In this document: positions 1 to 5,022 of the stretch, piece by piece | Position numbering within the stretch: position 1 is the first letter of the stretch | Layout of the letters: each line of letters opens with the position of its first letter | NCBI GenBank assembly: GCA_900551135.1 | Contig: URUX01000163.1 | Location: 1 to 5,022, forward strand | Direction: 5' to 3' | Length of the DNA: 5,022 nucleotides | Origin: an uncultured Clostridium sp. | Lineage (GTDB): Bacteria; Bacillota; Clostridia; Lachnospirales; Lachnospiraceae | The notes under the pieces: model-generated | Seen by the model: the letters and a program-made list of their open reading frames with translations, nothing else | Database searches by the model: none | What the model was told of the DNA's origin: nothing | Made by a program: the position numbers and the translations under genes

Positions 1-721
1 CCGGGAGATTCTTCAGCAGCAGATTCCAGAGGCTATCGCAGCAGTATATTCCCCGGAAATGGCATGGGAAGATCCGGAAGGATTTGGAGAGTTGTTAGAA
101 GACCAGTGCGTCTGGGCAGATACCGTAGTGCTGGGGCCTGGGCTGGGGACAGAACCCTATGTGAAAGAGTTGGTAGCGGGAGTTTTGTCTGCCGCCTGTT
201 CTACGGTAATTATCGATGCAGACGGCCTGAATGTGATTGCAGCCAATCCGGAACTTACCAGATATTATACAGAAAATATTATTATTACGCCCCACTTGGG
301 AGAAATGGCAAGACTGACAGGAAAAACCATCAGAGAAATCCAGAAAGATGTAGCAGGTACTGCAGCTGATTATGCTGTGAAATGGGGAATTACCTGCGTG
401 TTAAAAGACGGGGCTACTGCAGCGGCAGACAGGGACGGCCGGATTTACCTGAACACCAGCGGCAACAGTGCCATGGCAAAAGCCGGCTCTGGAGATGTGC
501 TGACAGGAATTATCGGCGCTTTGTGCGGACAGGGAACAGAACCTTTTGACGGCGCAGTACTGGGCGTGTATCTTCACGGACTGGCAGGAGACCGATACCG
601 GAAACAGCACGGAAGGGTAAGCCTTTTGGCTGGAGAACTGGCGGATAAGGCCGGAGAACTGGCAGACGAAGCTGGGGAGATGGAATATTTGGGACAGAAA
701 GAAGAGGAAGACAGGGAATGA
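1..721 (+). CDS. nnrD: ADP-dependent NAD(P)H-hydrate dehydratase domain, 3' part (probably bifunctional Nnr), 5' truncated by window
   Basis: The frame is open from the left edge (first full codon at position 2) to TGA at 719-721, giving 239 visible residues. The ATG at 59 is therefore internal and the true start lies outside. The family dehydrates damaged NADHX/NADPHX back to NAD(P)H using ADP or ATP, in the cytoplasm. Visible ribokinase-like motifs, in order, are VVLGPGLGT, IIDADGLN, TPHLGEMARLTG, CVLKDGATAA and the hallmark nucleotide/catalytic stretch SGNSAMAKAGSGDVLTG, with its GSGD at 485-496. In Clostridia this domain is usually the C-terminal half of a fusion to the NnrE epimerase domain. 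That is likely here but the N-terminal half is not visible. The C-terminus is odd: an AGELAD heptad repeat followed by an acidic tail (QKEEEDRE). The stop overlaps the alr start. Family assignment is firm; fusion status is inferred. Confidence 0.93.
   Translation, partial: REILQQQIPEAIAAVYSPEMAWEDPEGFGELLEDQCVWADTVVLGPGLGTEPYVKELVAGVLSAACSTVIIDADGLNVIAANPELTRYYTENIIITPHLGEMARLTGKTIREIQKDVAGTAADYAVKWGITCVLKDGATAAADRDGRIYLNTSGNSAMAKAGSGDVLTGIIGALCGQGTEPFDGAVLGVYLHGLAGDRYRKQHGRVSLLAGELADKAGELADEAGEMEYLGQKEEEDRE
629..688 (+). repeat. Short in-frame tandem repeat at the nnr C-terminus
   Basis: Two adjacent 21-bp units (629-649 and 650-670) encode AGELADK and AGELADE, followed by a partial third unit AGEMEY. 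The units match at about 16 of 21 bases, and most differences are synonymous, so the duplication is not recent. It sits where NnrD proteins usually end with a single short 'LAG-D-A' type helix. It probably lengthens the terminal helix and has no evident catalytic role. Confidence 0.6.
703..721 (+). promoter_or_regulatory. alr ribosome binding site and ATGA start/stop overlap
   Basis: AGAGGA at 703-708 lies 9 nt upstream of the ATG at 718. This ATG shares ATGA (718-721) with the TGA of the preceding dehydratase gene. The arrangement decides the alr start and suggests that alr translation is coupled to nnr on one transcript. No promoter is visible directly upstream of alr in the window. Confidence 0.75.
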
Positions 722-1902
722 GTCAAAGGGAGAATTTGAAATTGCCATATGACAGAACCTGCGCGGTGGTAGATCTGGATGCAATTTGTCACAATATGGA
801 AGAGATGAGGCGAAGGATACCTGAAAAAACCGGAATTATAGGTGTGGTAAAAGCAGACGCCTATGGCCATGGGGCAGACGCAGTGGCAGATGCTATTGAG
901 CCATATGTGATCGGATTTGCAGTAGCAGCGGCTGACGAAGCAGTTTTGCTGCGCCGCCATGGAATTACGAAACCTGTGCTGGTTTTAGGACCAGTTCACA
1001 AGAGCCGTTACAAAGAACTGCTTCAGGAAGAAATCCGGCCGGTTATCTTTACTGAACAGGCGGCGAAGGAGTTTGGCGAACTGGCCTGCTGTCTGAATTT
1101 GCCTGGCCGGATTCATCTGGCAGTCGATACGGGAATGAGCCGAATCGGAATGGAGCCATCAGAGGAAGCGGCAGATTTGGCAGTCCGGATTGCTTCCTGT
1201 CCGGGGATTGAGATTGAGGGAATCTTTACTCATTTTGCCAAAGCAGATGAAAGGGACAAGGGCCCGGCCAGACAGCAGATGACCCAGTACCTGGAGTTTC
1301 TGGAAATGCTCCGTAAACGGGGGATCGAAATTCCGCTTTGCCATTGCTCCAACAGTGCAGGTATTATAGAAGGGATTGGTGCGGAACTGGAAGCGGTGCG
1401 GGCTGGAATTTCCATTTACGGTTTATACCCTTCGGATGAAGTAGATAAGAATAAGATTTCCCTGATTCCGGCGCTGTCCTGGAAGGCCAGAGTTACATAT
1501 GTTAAGACGATTCCGGCAGGCACAAGCGTAAGCTATGGGGGAACCTTTACAGCCGTCCGTCCGGTTCGGGTGGCTACTATAGCAGTGGGCTACGGAGACG
1601 GATATTCCAGAAATCTATCCGGCAGAGGATATGTTTTGGTTCGGGGAAAGAAAGCTCCTGTTTTAGGAAGAGTCTGTATGGATCAGCTTATGGTGGATGT
1701 AACGGATATTCCGGAAGTCTGTGAGGAAGATGAGGCGGTTCTTCTGGGAAAAAGCGGAAATCTTGTTATTACTGCTGAAGAGATGGCGCAGCTGTCCGGT
1801 GGATTTCATTACGAGATTTTGTGCGGAATTGGAAAACGGGTTCCCAGAATTTACCTGAAACATGGGGATATCGTGGGGAAAAAAGAAGAGAACGGCCAAT
1901 AA
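718..1902 (+). CDS. alr: Alanine racemase, PLP-dependent (biosynthetic)
   Basis: This 394-residue protein has the usual length for Alr, a cytoplasmic homodimer that interconverts L- and D-alanine for peptidoglycan precursors. The N-terminal TIM barrel carries the PLP lysine in VVKADAYGHG (K45), then DTGMSRIG (R142 matches R136 of the Geobacillus enzyme), THFAKAD, CHCSNSAG and RAGISIYGLYPS (R228 region, near the PLP ring nitrogen). The C-terminal beta domain has the second catalytic base Y273 in SVSYGG, then VGYGDGYSR, GRVCMDQLMVDV, and a HYE tyrosine (Y365) before GKRVPRIY. The residue that is a carbamylated lysine in Geobacillus Alr (K129) is alanine here (A135, in HLAVDTG). The start is the ATG overlapping the nnr stop, with a good ribosome site. 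No terminator follows, so read-through into ndoA is possible. Confidence 0.97.
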   Translation: MSQRENLKLPYDRTCAVVDLDAICHNMEEMRRRIPEKTGIIGVVKADAYGHGADAVADAIEPYVIGFAVAAADEAVLLRRHGITKPVLVLGPVHKSRYKELLQEEIRPVIFTEQAAKEFGELACCLNLPGRIHLAVDTGMSRIGMEPSEEAADLAVRIASCPGIEIEGIFTHFAKADERDKGPARQQMTQYLEFLEMLRKRGIEIPLCHCSNSAGIIEGIGAELEAVRAGISIYGLYPSDEVDKNKISLIPALSWKARVTYVKTIPAGTSVSYGGTFTAVRPVRVATIAVGYGDGYSRNLSGRGYVLVRGKKAPVLGRVCMDQLMVDVTDIPEVCEEDEAVLLGKSGNLVITAEEMAQLSGGFHYEILCGIGKRVPRIYLKHGDIVGKKEENGQ

Positions 1903-1948
1903 TCAGTCACAACTGCATGTTTCCGTTCATAGAATGTGATGTGGGCAC

Positions 1949-1977
1949 TTGACGGTGTATAAGATGAACTGTTTATG
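1949..1977 (+). promoter_or_regulatory. Weak candidate promoter upstream of ndoA
   Basis: TTGACG (1949-1954, 5/6 match to the -35 consensus) is followed after 17 bp by TTTATG (1972-1977, only 3/6 to the -10 consensus). A better -10-like hexamer, TATAAG at 1958-1963, lies within this stretch but has no matching -35. Transcription of ndoA could therefore come from this site, from read-through of alr, or both. Confidence 0.3.
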
Positions 1978-1983
1978 CCAATA

Positions 1984-2001
1984 CTATCCGAAGGATAGGA
2001 G
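1984..2001 (+). promoter_or_regulatory. Inverted repeat overlapping the ndoA Shine-Dalgarno
   Basis: CTATCC (1984-1989), GAA, GGATAG (1993-1998) form a perfect 6-bp inverted repeat. Its right arm runs into the ribosome binding site AGGAG (1997-2001), which sits 9 nt before the GTG at 2011. It could act as a small RNA hairpin limiting ribosome access or as a protein operator; which one cannot be told from sequence. The stem is short and A/U-rich, so it may also be chance. Confidence 0.45.
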
Positions 2002-2010
2002 AGTGAAAAC

Positions 2011-2358
2011 GTGATCATCAGACGAGGAGACATTTATTATGCAGATTTAAGGCCGGTAGTCGGATCAGAGCAGGGCGGCATCCGTCCGGTTTTGATTATT
2101 CAGAATGATGTGGGAAATAAGCACAGTCCCACTGTAATATGCGCAGCGATTACATCCAGGATGAATAAGGCCAAACTGCCTACCCACGTAGAACTGCCAG
2201 TTAACAGGTGCAGTATGGTAAAAGATTCGGTTATTCTTCTGGAGCAGCTGCGTACCATAGATAAACAGCGTTTAAAGGAAAAAATCTGCCACATTGATGA
2301 GGAACTGCAGCAAAGAGTCAATGCAGCTCTGAAAATCAGCCTGGAACTGGATACATAA
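2011..2358 (+). CDS. ndoA: EndoA/MazF (PemK-like) endoribonuclease toxin
   Basis: This 115-residue protein closely resembles B. subtilis EndoA (116 aa) along its whole length: RRGDIYYADLRPVVGSEQGG at the start, RPVLIIQND, AAITSRMNKAKLPTHVE, DSVILLEQLRTIDKQRL, and a final helix ending LKISLELDT. The catalytic pair known for EndoA, Arg25 and Thr48, is intact (R25, T48), so the enzyme should be active. The family cleaves single-stranded mRNA sequence-specifically as a dimer; the B. subtilis enzyme cuts at UACAU. The GTG start is preferred because the reading frame matches family N-termini (MI-x-RGD) and has AGGAG 9 nt upstream. The position downstream of alr is conserved in Firmicutes. However, the ribbon-helix-helix antitoxin gene normally between alr and ndoA is missing; all three forward frames of the 108-bp gap are closed by stops. 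Confidence 0.95.
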   Translation: MIIRRGDIYYADLRPVVGSEQGGIRPVLIIQNDVGNKHSPTVICAAITSRMNKAKLPTHVELPVNRCSMVKDSVILLEQLRTIDKQRLKEKICHIDEELQQRVNAALKISLELDT

Positions 2359-2369
2359 AGGTTCCAGGC
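2339..2369 (+). other. 9-bp hairpin spanning the ndoA stop codon, UACAU in its loop
   Basis: GCCTGGAAC (2339-2347) and GTTCCAGGC (2361-2369) are perfect reverse complements around a 13-nt loop. The loop holds the TAA stop (2356-2358) and TACAT (2352-2356). No T-run follows, so it is not a normal rho-independent terminator. It could be an RNA stability element or, because UACAU is the B. subtilis EndoA site, a self-cleavage site; that role is inferred. Confidence 0.6.
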
Positions 2370-2378
2370 CAGGCTGCG

Positions 2379-2407
2379 TTGACGAACGGGAATAAACATG
2401 GTATGAT
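2379..2407 (+). promoter_or_regulatory. Strong sigma-A-type promoter for the CNNM-type gene
   Basis: TTGACG (2379-2384) and TATGAT (2402-2407) are separated by exactly 17 bp, and TGG directly before the -10 gives an extended -10 element (TGn). Each hexamer matches the consensus at 5 of 6. The expected start of transcription is near 2414, giving a leader of roughly 47 nt. Confidence 0.8.
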
Positions 2408-2442
2408 GTGCAGAGTTACTGTTAATCGTTTCAAAAGAAAAA

Positions 2443-2447
2443 AGGAG
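2443..2447 (+). promoter_or_regulatory. Ribosome binding site, wide spacing
   Basis: AGGAG lies 13 nt before the ATG at 2461, which is wider than usual. No in-frame ATG, GTG or TTG lies between them. The next in-frame ATG (2488) is further away and would remove part of the first membrane segment. The 2461 start is therefore kept. Confidence 0.7.
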
Positions 2448-2460
2448 TGTTGAAAGTCCA

Positions 2461-3801
2461 ATGGACGATGGCTATTCACCGGCGGGCATGGTGATTTTAT
2501 TGGTATTTATTATTTTGAGCGCAGTTCTTTACGGATTTGGAGCTGCCATTCAGCATGTAAATGAGACAAAACTGGAAGAAGATAAGGAAAAAGGAGACGC
2601 AAAGGCAGAACGGCTTTTGCGGGCGGCAGGACATCCTCAGAGATTTATTGCCACTGTGCTGCTGATTACCAGCATTATGGGAATGGCGGCAGGACTGAGC
2701 ATCTGGAAAGGCCTGGCAGTATTTTTGAAAAGTCTGTTAAAGACGAAATTCGCATTAGAAGGCGTATGGATATTACCAGTCTGCATGGTAGCGTCTATCG
2801 TAGTGCTGTTGCTGGTATTTATTCCCTTTGGAATTATGATCCCGAAGGAACTGGCAGTAAAAAATCCGGAAAAGTGGGCGTCTGGCCTTTTGCCGGTGAT
2901 CGATATTCTGATGAAGGTCTGTTTTCCCATGACAGCCCTGATTAATGGAGTATCCTGGCTGGTATTAAAACTTCTGGGCGCAGACATGAAAAAAGATATC
3001 GACAATGTGACAGAAGAAGACATTAAATCCATGGTCAATGAAGGTCATGAACAGGGAATTCTGGAAGCCGGAGAGGCGGAGATGATTACCAATATTTTTG
3101 AACTGGATGATAAAACGGCGGAAGATGTTATGACCCACCGGAAAAATCTGGTGGCTCTGGATTGCAGTCTGACTTTGCGGGAAGCGCTGGATTTCATTTT
3201 AACAGAAGGCAAAAATTCCCGTTATCCGGTATACCGGGAAGAAATTGATGACATTATCGGCATTTTACATATGAGAGATGCGGTGGTGTTTTTTGAACAG
3301 GATCAGTACAAGGAGATGCCGCTGGATCAGATTCCGGAACTTTTGCGGGAAGCCCATTTTATTCCGGAAACCAGAAGCCTGGACAATTTATTCCGGGAGA
3401 TGCAGTCCCAGAAAATCCACATGGAGATCGTTGTGGATGAATATGGACAGACGGTGGGCATTGTTACCATGGAAGATATTTTAGAGGAAATTGTCGGAAA
3501 TATTATGGACGAATATGATGTGGAAGAAAACTTCATTACCAGAGAAGAATCCGGCAGCTTTTTAATGAATGGCATGACACCTTTGGAAGAAGCAGAAGAG
3601 GTGCTGGGCATTACCTTTGAGGAAGAGGACGAAGAACTGTACGATACCATTAATGGATTTTTGATTTCCAGACTGGGACGGATTCCCGGAGAGGATGAAG
3701 AACCAGTGGTATCCTGTCTGGGGTATGAATTCCGGATTCTGAATGTGGAAAACAAGACGATCCAGCTGGTACGGGCAGTACCTGATAAAGAACAGAAATA
3801 A
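2461..3801 (+). CDS. CNNM/DUF21–CBS–CorC_HlyC membrane protein (hemolysin-family / HlyC-CorC type)
   Basis: This 446-residue protein has the full family layout. An N-terminal membrane domain has hydrophobic segments at about 9-30, 63-88, 103-127 and 141-172, with the family turn PKELAVKNPEKWA (128-140). An acidic linker helix (NVTEEDIKSMVNEGHEQGILEAGE) leads to CBS 1 (about 223-275, VMTHRKNLVAL…SRYPVY…IIGILHMRD) and CBS 2 (about 298-352, HMEIVVDEYGQTVGIVTMED, LEEIVG, DEYD). A C-terminal CorC_HlyC domain spans about 363-440. Relatives include bacterial Mg2+ exporters or Mg2+ homeostasis proteins (CorC, MpfA); 'hemolysin' is a historical name. The usual TM1 S-E-x-A motif reads GFGAAI here, and the usual FGE-x-x-PK reads FGIMIPK, so magnesium transport is uncertain. 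It has its own promoter upstream and a terminator after the stop, so it is probably monocistronic. Confidence 0.92.
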   Translation: MDDGYSPAGMVILLVFIILSAVLYGFGAAIQHVNETKLEEDKEKGDAKAERLLRAAGHPQRFIATVLLITSIMGMAAGLSIWKGLAVFLKSLLKTKFALEGVWILPVCMVASIVVLLLVFIPFGIMIPKELAVKNPEKWASGLLPVIDILMKVCFPMTALINGVSWLVLKLLGADMKKDIDNVTEEDIKSMVNEGHEQGILEAGEAEMITNIFELDDKTAEDVMTHRKNLVALDCSLTLREALDFILTEGKNSRYPVYREEIDDIIGILHMRDAVVFFEQDQYKEMPLDQIPELLREAHFIPETRSLDNLFREMQSQKIHMEIVVDEYGQTVGIVTMEDILEEIVGNIMDEYDVEENFITREESGSFLMNGMTPLEEAEEVLGITFEEEDEELYDTINGFLISRLGRIPGEDEEPVVSCLGYEFRILNVENKTIQLVRAVPDKEQK

Positions 3802-3811
3802 TGATAAAAAG

Positions 3812-3850
3812 CGCACAGCAGCAGGGAAAACCGGCTGCTGTGTTTTGGTT
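3812..3850 (+). terminator. Rho-independent terminator after the CNNM-type gene
   Basis: CACAGCAGC (3814-3822) pairs perfectly with GCTGCTGTG (3834-3842) around an 11-nt loop, which can add a small inner GG/CC pairing. TTTT, GG, TTT follow directly. The hairpin starts about 12 nt after the TAA at 3799-3801. It separates the CNNM-type transcript from the MATE gene. Confidence 0.88.
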
Positions 3851-3884
3851 TATCGAAAAATACATTCCGGGAAATAAAAAACAG

Positions 3885-3912
3885 TTGAAAAAATTGGAAA
3901 TTGAGTTATTAT
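3885..3912 (+). promoter_or_regulatory. Sigma-A-type promoter for the MATE gene
   Basis: TTGAAA (3885-3890, 5/6) and TATTAT (3907-3912, 5/6) are 16 bp apart in an A/T-rich stretch downstream of the terminator. Transcription would start near 3919. A TTATAG at 3909-3914 with 18-bp spacing is an alternative -10. No operator-like repeat is evident between promoter and gene. Confidence 0.65.
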
Positions 3913-3937
3913 AGAAAACGCAAAAAATTTTGACTGG

Positions 3938-3943
3938 AAAGGA
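3938..3943 (+). promoter_or_regulatory. Ribosome binding site of the MATE gene
   Basis: AAAGGA lies 9 nt before the ATG at 3953, supporting that start over the internal ATG at 3977. Confidence 0.75.
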
Positions 3944-3952
3944 TTATTCAAA

Positions 3953-5022
3953 ATGGCACAGGAAAAAATCAAGGATATGACGGAAGGCGCTCCCCTGAAA
4001 TTAATTATCGGATTTGCAGTTCCCATGTTTCTGGGGCTTTTGTTCCAGCAGTTTTACAGTATGGTAGATACCATTATTGTAGGGAAATATCTGGGAGTCA
4101 ATGCGCTGGCGGCAGTTGGTTCGACCGGCTCTGTTAACTTTATGATCAATGGCTTTTGTATCGGAGTATGCAGCGGATTTGCCATTCCGGTTGCCCAGAA
4201 GTTTGGCGCCAGGGATTATTCGGGCCTGCGGCGTTTTGTGGCGAATGCTGCATGGCTGTCCATTGGAATATCCATTGTACTGACGGCAGTTGTATCGGTA
4301 CTGTGCATGAATATTCTGGTCTGGATGAAAACGCCGGAAGATATTATACAGGAAGCCTACAGTTACATTTTTATTATCTTTCTGGGGATTCCTACCACAT
4401 TCCTTTACAATATGACATCGGGAATTATCCGTTCCCTGGGAGACAGCAAGACACCGGTTTATTTTCTTTTAATGGCTTCTGTCTTGAATATTTTCCTGGA
4501 TTTGTTTATGATTATAGTGATGAAGCTGGGACCTGCAGGCGCTGCTTATGCGACCGTAATTTCCCAGGGACTTTCCGGGGCATTGTGCTTTTTCTTTATG
4601 CGTTCCAAATATCAGGTATTGAAGATGACCAGAGAGGAAATGCGGGCAAACAAACGCCTCATGGCGGTTCTGTGCGGAATGGGTTTTCCAATGGGGTTTC
4701 AGTACTCCATTACGGCCATCGGAAACGTAATTTTGCAGTCAGCCGTCAATTCCCTGGGATCTATGGCAGTAGCGGCGGTAACGGCCGGAAGCAGGGTCAG
4801 CATGTTTTTCTGTACACCGTTTGACGCATTAGGCGGAACTATGGCCACCTGGGCGGGACAAAACGTAGGGGCAGGAAAGACAGACCGGGTTAAAGAAGGC
4901 GTCCGCTACGCCAATCTGATTGGATTTGTGTATTCGATAGCAGCATTTGTGATATTGTTTTTCTTTGGAAAACAGATTTCTCTGTTGTTTGTAGATGCAG
5001 GAGAGGCAGAAATTCTTCAGCA
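3953..5022 (+). CDS. MATE-family multidrug/metabolite efflux transporter, 3' truncated by window
   Basis: The frame is open from the ATG at 3953 to the right edge: 356 codons plus 2 bases. MATE proteins are usually about 450 residues, so roughly the last fifth is missing. They are 12-helix inner-membrane antiporters that expel cationic or other compounds using Na+ or H+. TM1 has LIIGFAVPMFLGLLFQQFYS followed by MVDTIIVGKYLGVNALAAVG, the classic start of the family. TM2 has FMINGFCIGVCSGFAIPVAQ, then KFGARD. The conserved loop GIIRSLGDSKTP (157-168) precedes the helix with LNIFLDLF (N179, D183). After a loop rich in charged residues (about 217-235), the second MatE half begins, with GNVILQSAVNSLGS and then AGQNVGAGKTDRV (301-313). 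Substrate and coupling ion cannot be told. No regulator gene is adjacent in view. Confidence 0.93.
   Translation, partial: MAQEKIKDMTEGAPLKLIIGFAVPMFLGLLFQQFYSMVDTIIVGKYLGVNALAAVGSTGSVNFMINGFCIGVCSGFAIPVAQKFGARDYSGLRRFVANAAWLSIGISIVLTAVVSVLCMNILVWMKTPEDIIQEAYSYIFIIFLGIPTTFLYNMTSGIIRSLGDSKTPVYFLLMASVLNIFLDLFMIIVMKLGPAGAAYATVISQGLSGALCFFFMRSKYQVLKMTREEMRANKRLMAVLCGMGFPMGFQYSITAIGNVILQSAVNSLGSMAVAAVTAGSRVSMFFCTPFDALGGTMATWAGQNVGAGKTDRVKEGVRYANLIGFVYSIAAFVILFFFGKQISLLFVDAGEAEILQ

Noticed and set aside
59..61. ATG at 59 as the start of the dehydratase gene
   Set aside because: The same frame is open to the left edge, no ribosome site precedes this ATG, and the start of the domain lies outside the window.
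401..960. Overlapping minus-strand open frames (401-784 and 574-960)
   Set aside because: They lie antisense to nnr and alr, whose frames carry clear family motifs. The antisense products are Ser/Cys/His-rich with no recognisable domain and have no good ribosome site.
1903..1983. Terminator after alr
   Set aside because: The only repeat seen is GTTCAT (1925-1930) with ATGAAC (1964-1969), 33 nt apart, with no T-run. It is too weak to call.
1851..2033. Possible minus-strand 60-codon gene or antisense antitoxin over the alr–ndoA gap
   Set aside because: Its product has no antitoxin-like features. The minus strand shows TTGGCA and TATACA separated by only 14 bp, which is too close for a credible promoter.
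3327..3865. Minus-strand open frames opposite the CNNM-type gene
   Set aside because: They are Ser-rich translations caused by the GAA/GAG-rich coding strand (runs such as SSSSSSS). One also runs through the terminator. They are shadows.
4156..4824. 222-codon plus-strand open frame inside the MATE gene
   Set aside because: It is out of frame with the MATE reading frame, which is continuous from 3953 to the edge and has conserved motifs. The product is Gly/Cys/His-rich with no family features.

Overview
The window (about 47-48% G+C by eye) reads as ordinary chromosomal DNA of a Gram-positive anaerobe. The order nnr–alr–ndoA(mazF)–CNNM/CBS protein–MATE, the protein sequences and the strong AGGAG-type ribosome sites suggest a Clostridia member of the Lachnospiraceae type. 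This assignment is inferred from gene order and sequence style; no search was run. All five genes lie on the + strand, and no RNA gene, CRISPR array or mobile element was found.

Layout. Positions 1-721 hold the 3' part of an NAD(P)HX dehydratase (metabolite repair). It overlaps alanine racemase (718-1902, D-alanine for peptidoglycan) by ATGA, so the two are probably translationally coupled. A 108-bp gap with no antitoxin gene leads to a GTG-started EndoA/MazF-type endoribonuclease (2011-2358). A 102-bp gap with a very good sigma-A-like promoter then leads to a CNNM/CBS/CorC_HlyC membrane protein (2461-3801). A clear rho-independent terminator follows at about 3812-3850, and then a new promoter drives a MATE-family transporter (3953 to the right edge). 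This transporter is cut by the window end, so it has no stop codon here.

How the genes fit together. The left half is the common Firmicutes neighbourhood of nnr, alr and the EndoA toxin. The CNNM-type protein probably has its own transcript that ends at the terminator, and the MATE gene is a separate unit.

Nothing here looks like a wholly new system. The most interesting part is the toxin locus. The antitoxin gene normally found between alr and ndoA is absent. An inverted repeat overlaps the toxin Shine-Dalgarno. A perfect 9-bp hairpin spans the toxin stop codon and carries UACAU, the known B. subtilis EndoA cleavage site, in its loop. The other point of note is that the CNNM-type protein lacks the polar and acidic residues usual in the membrane part of this family.
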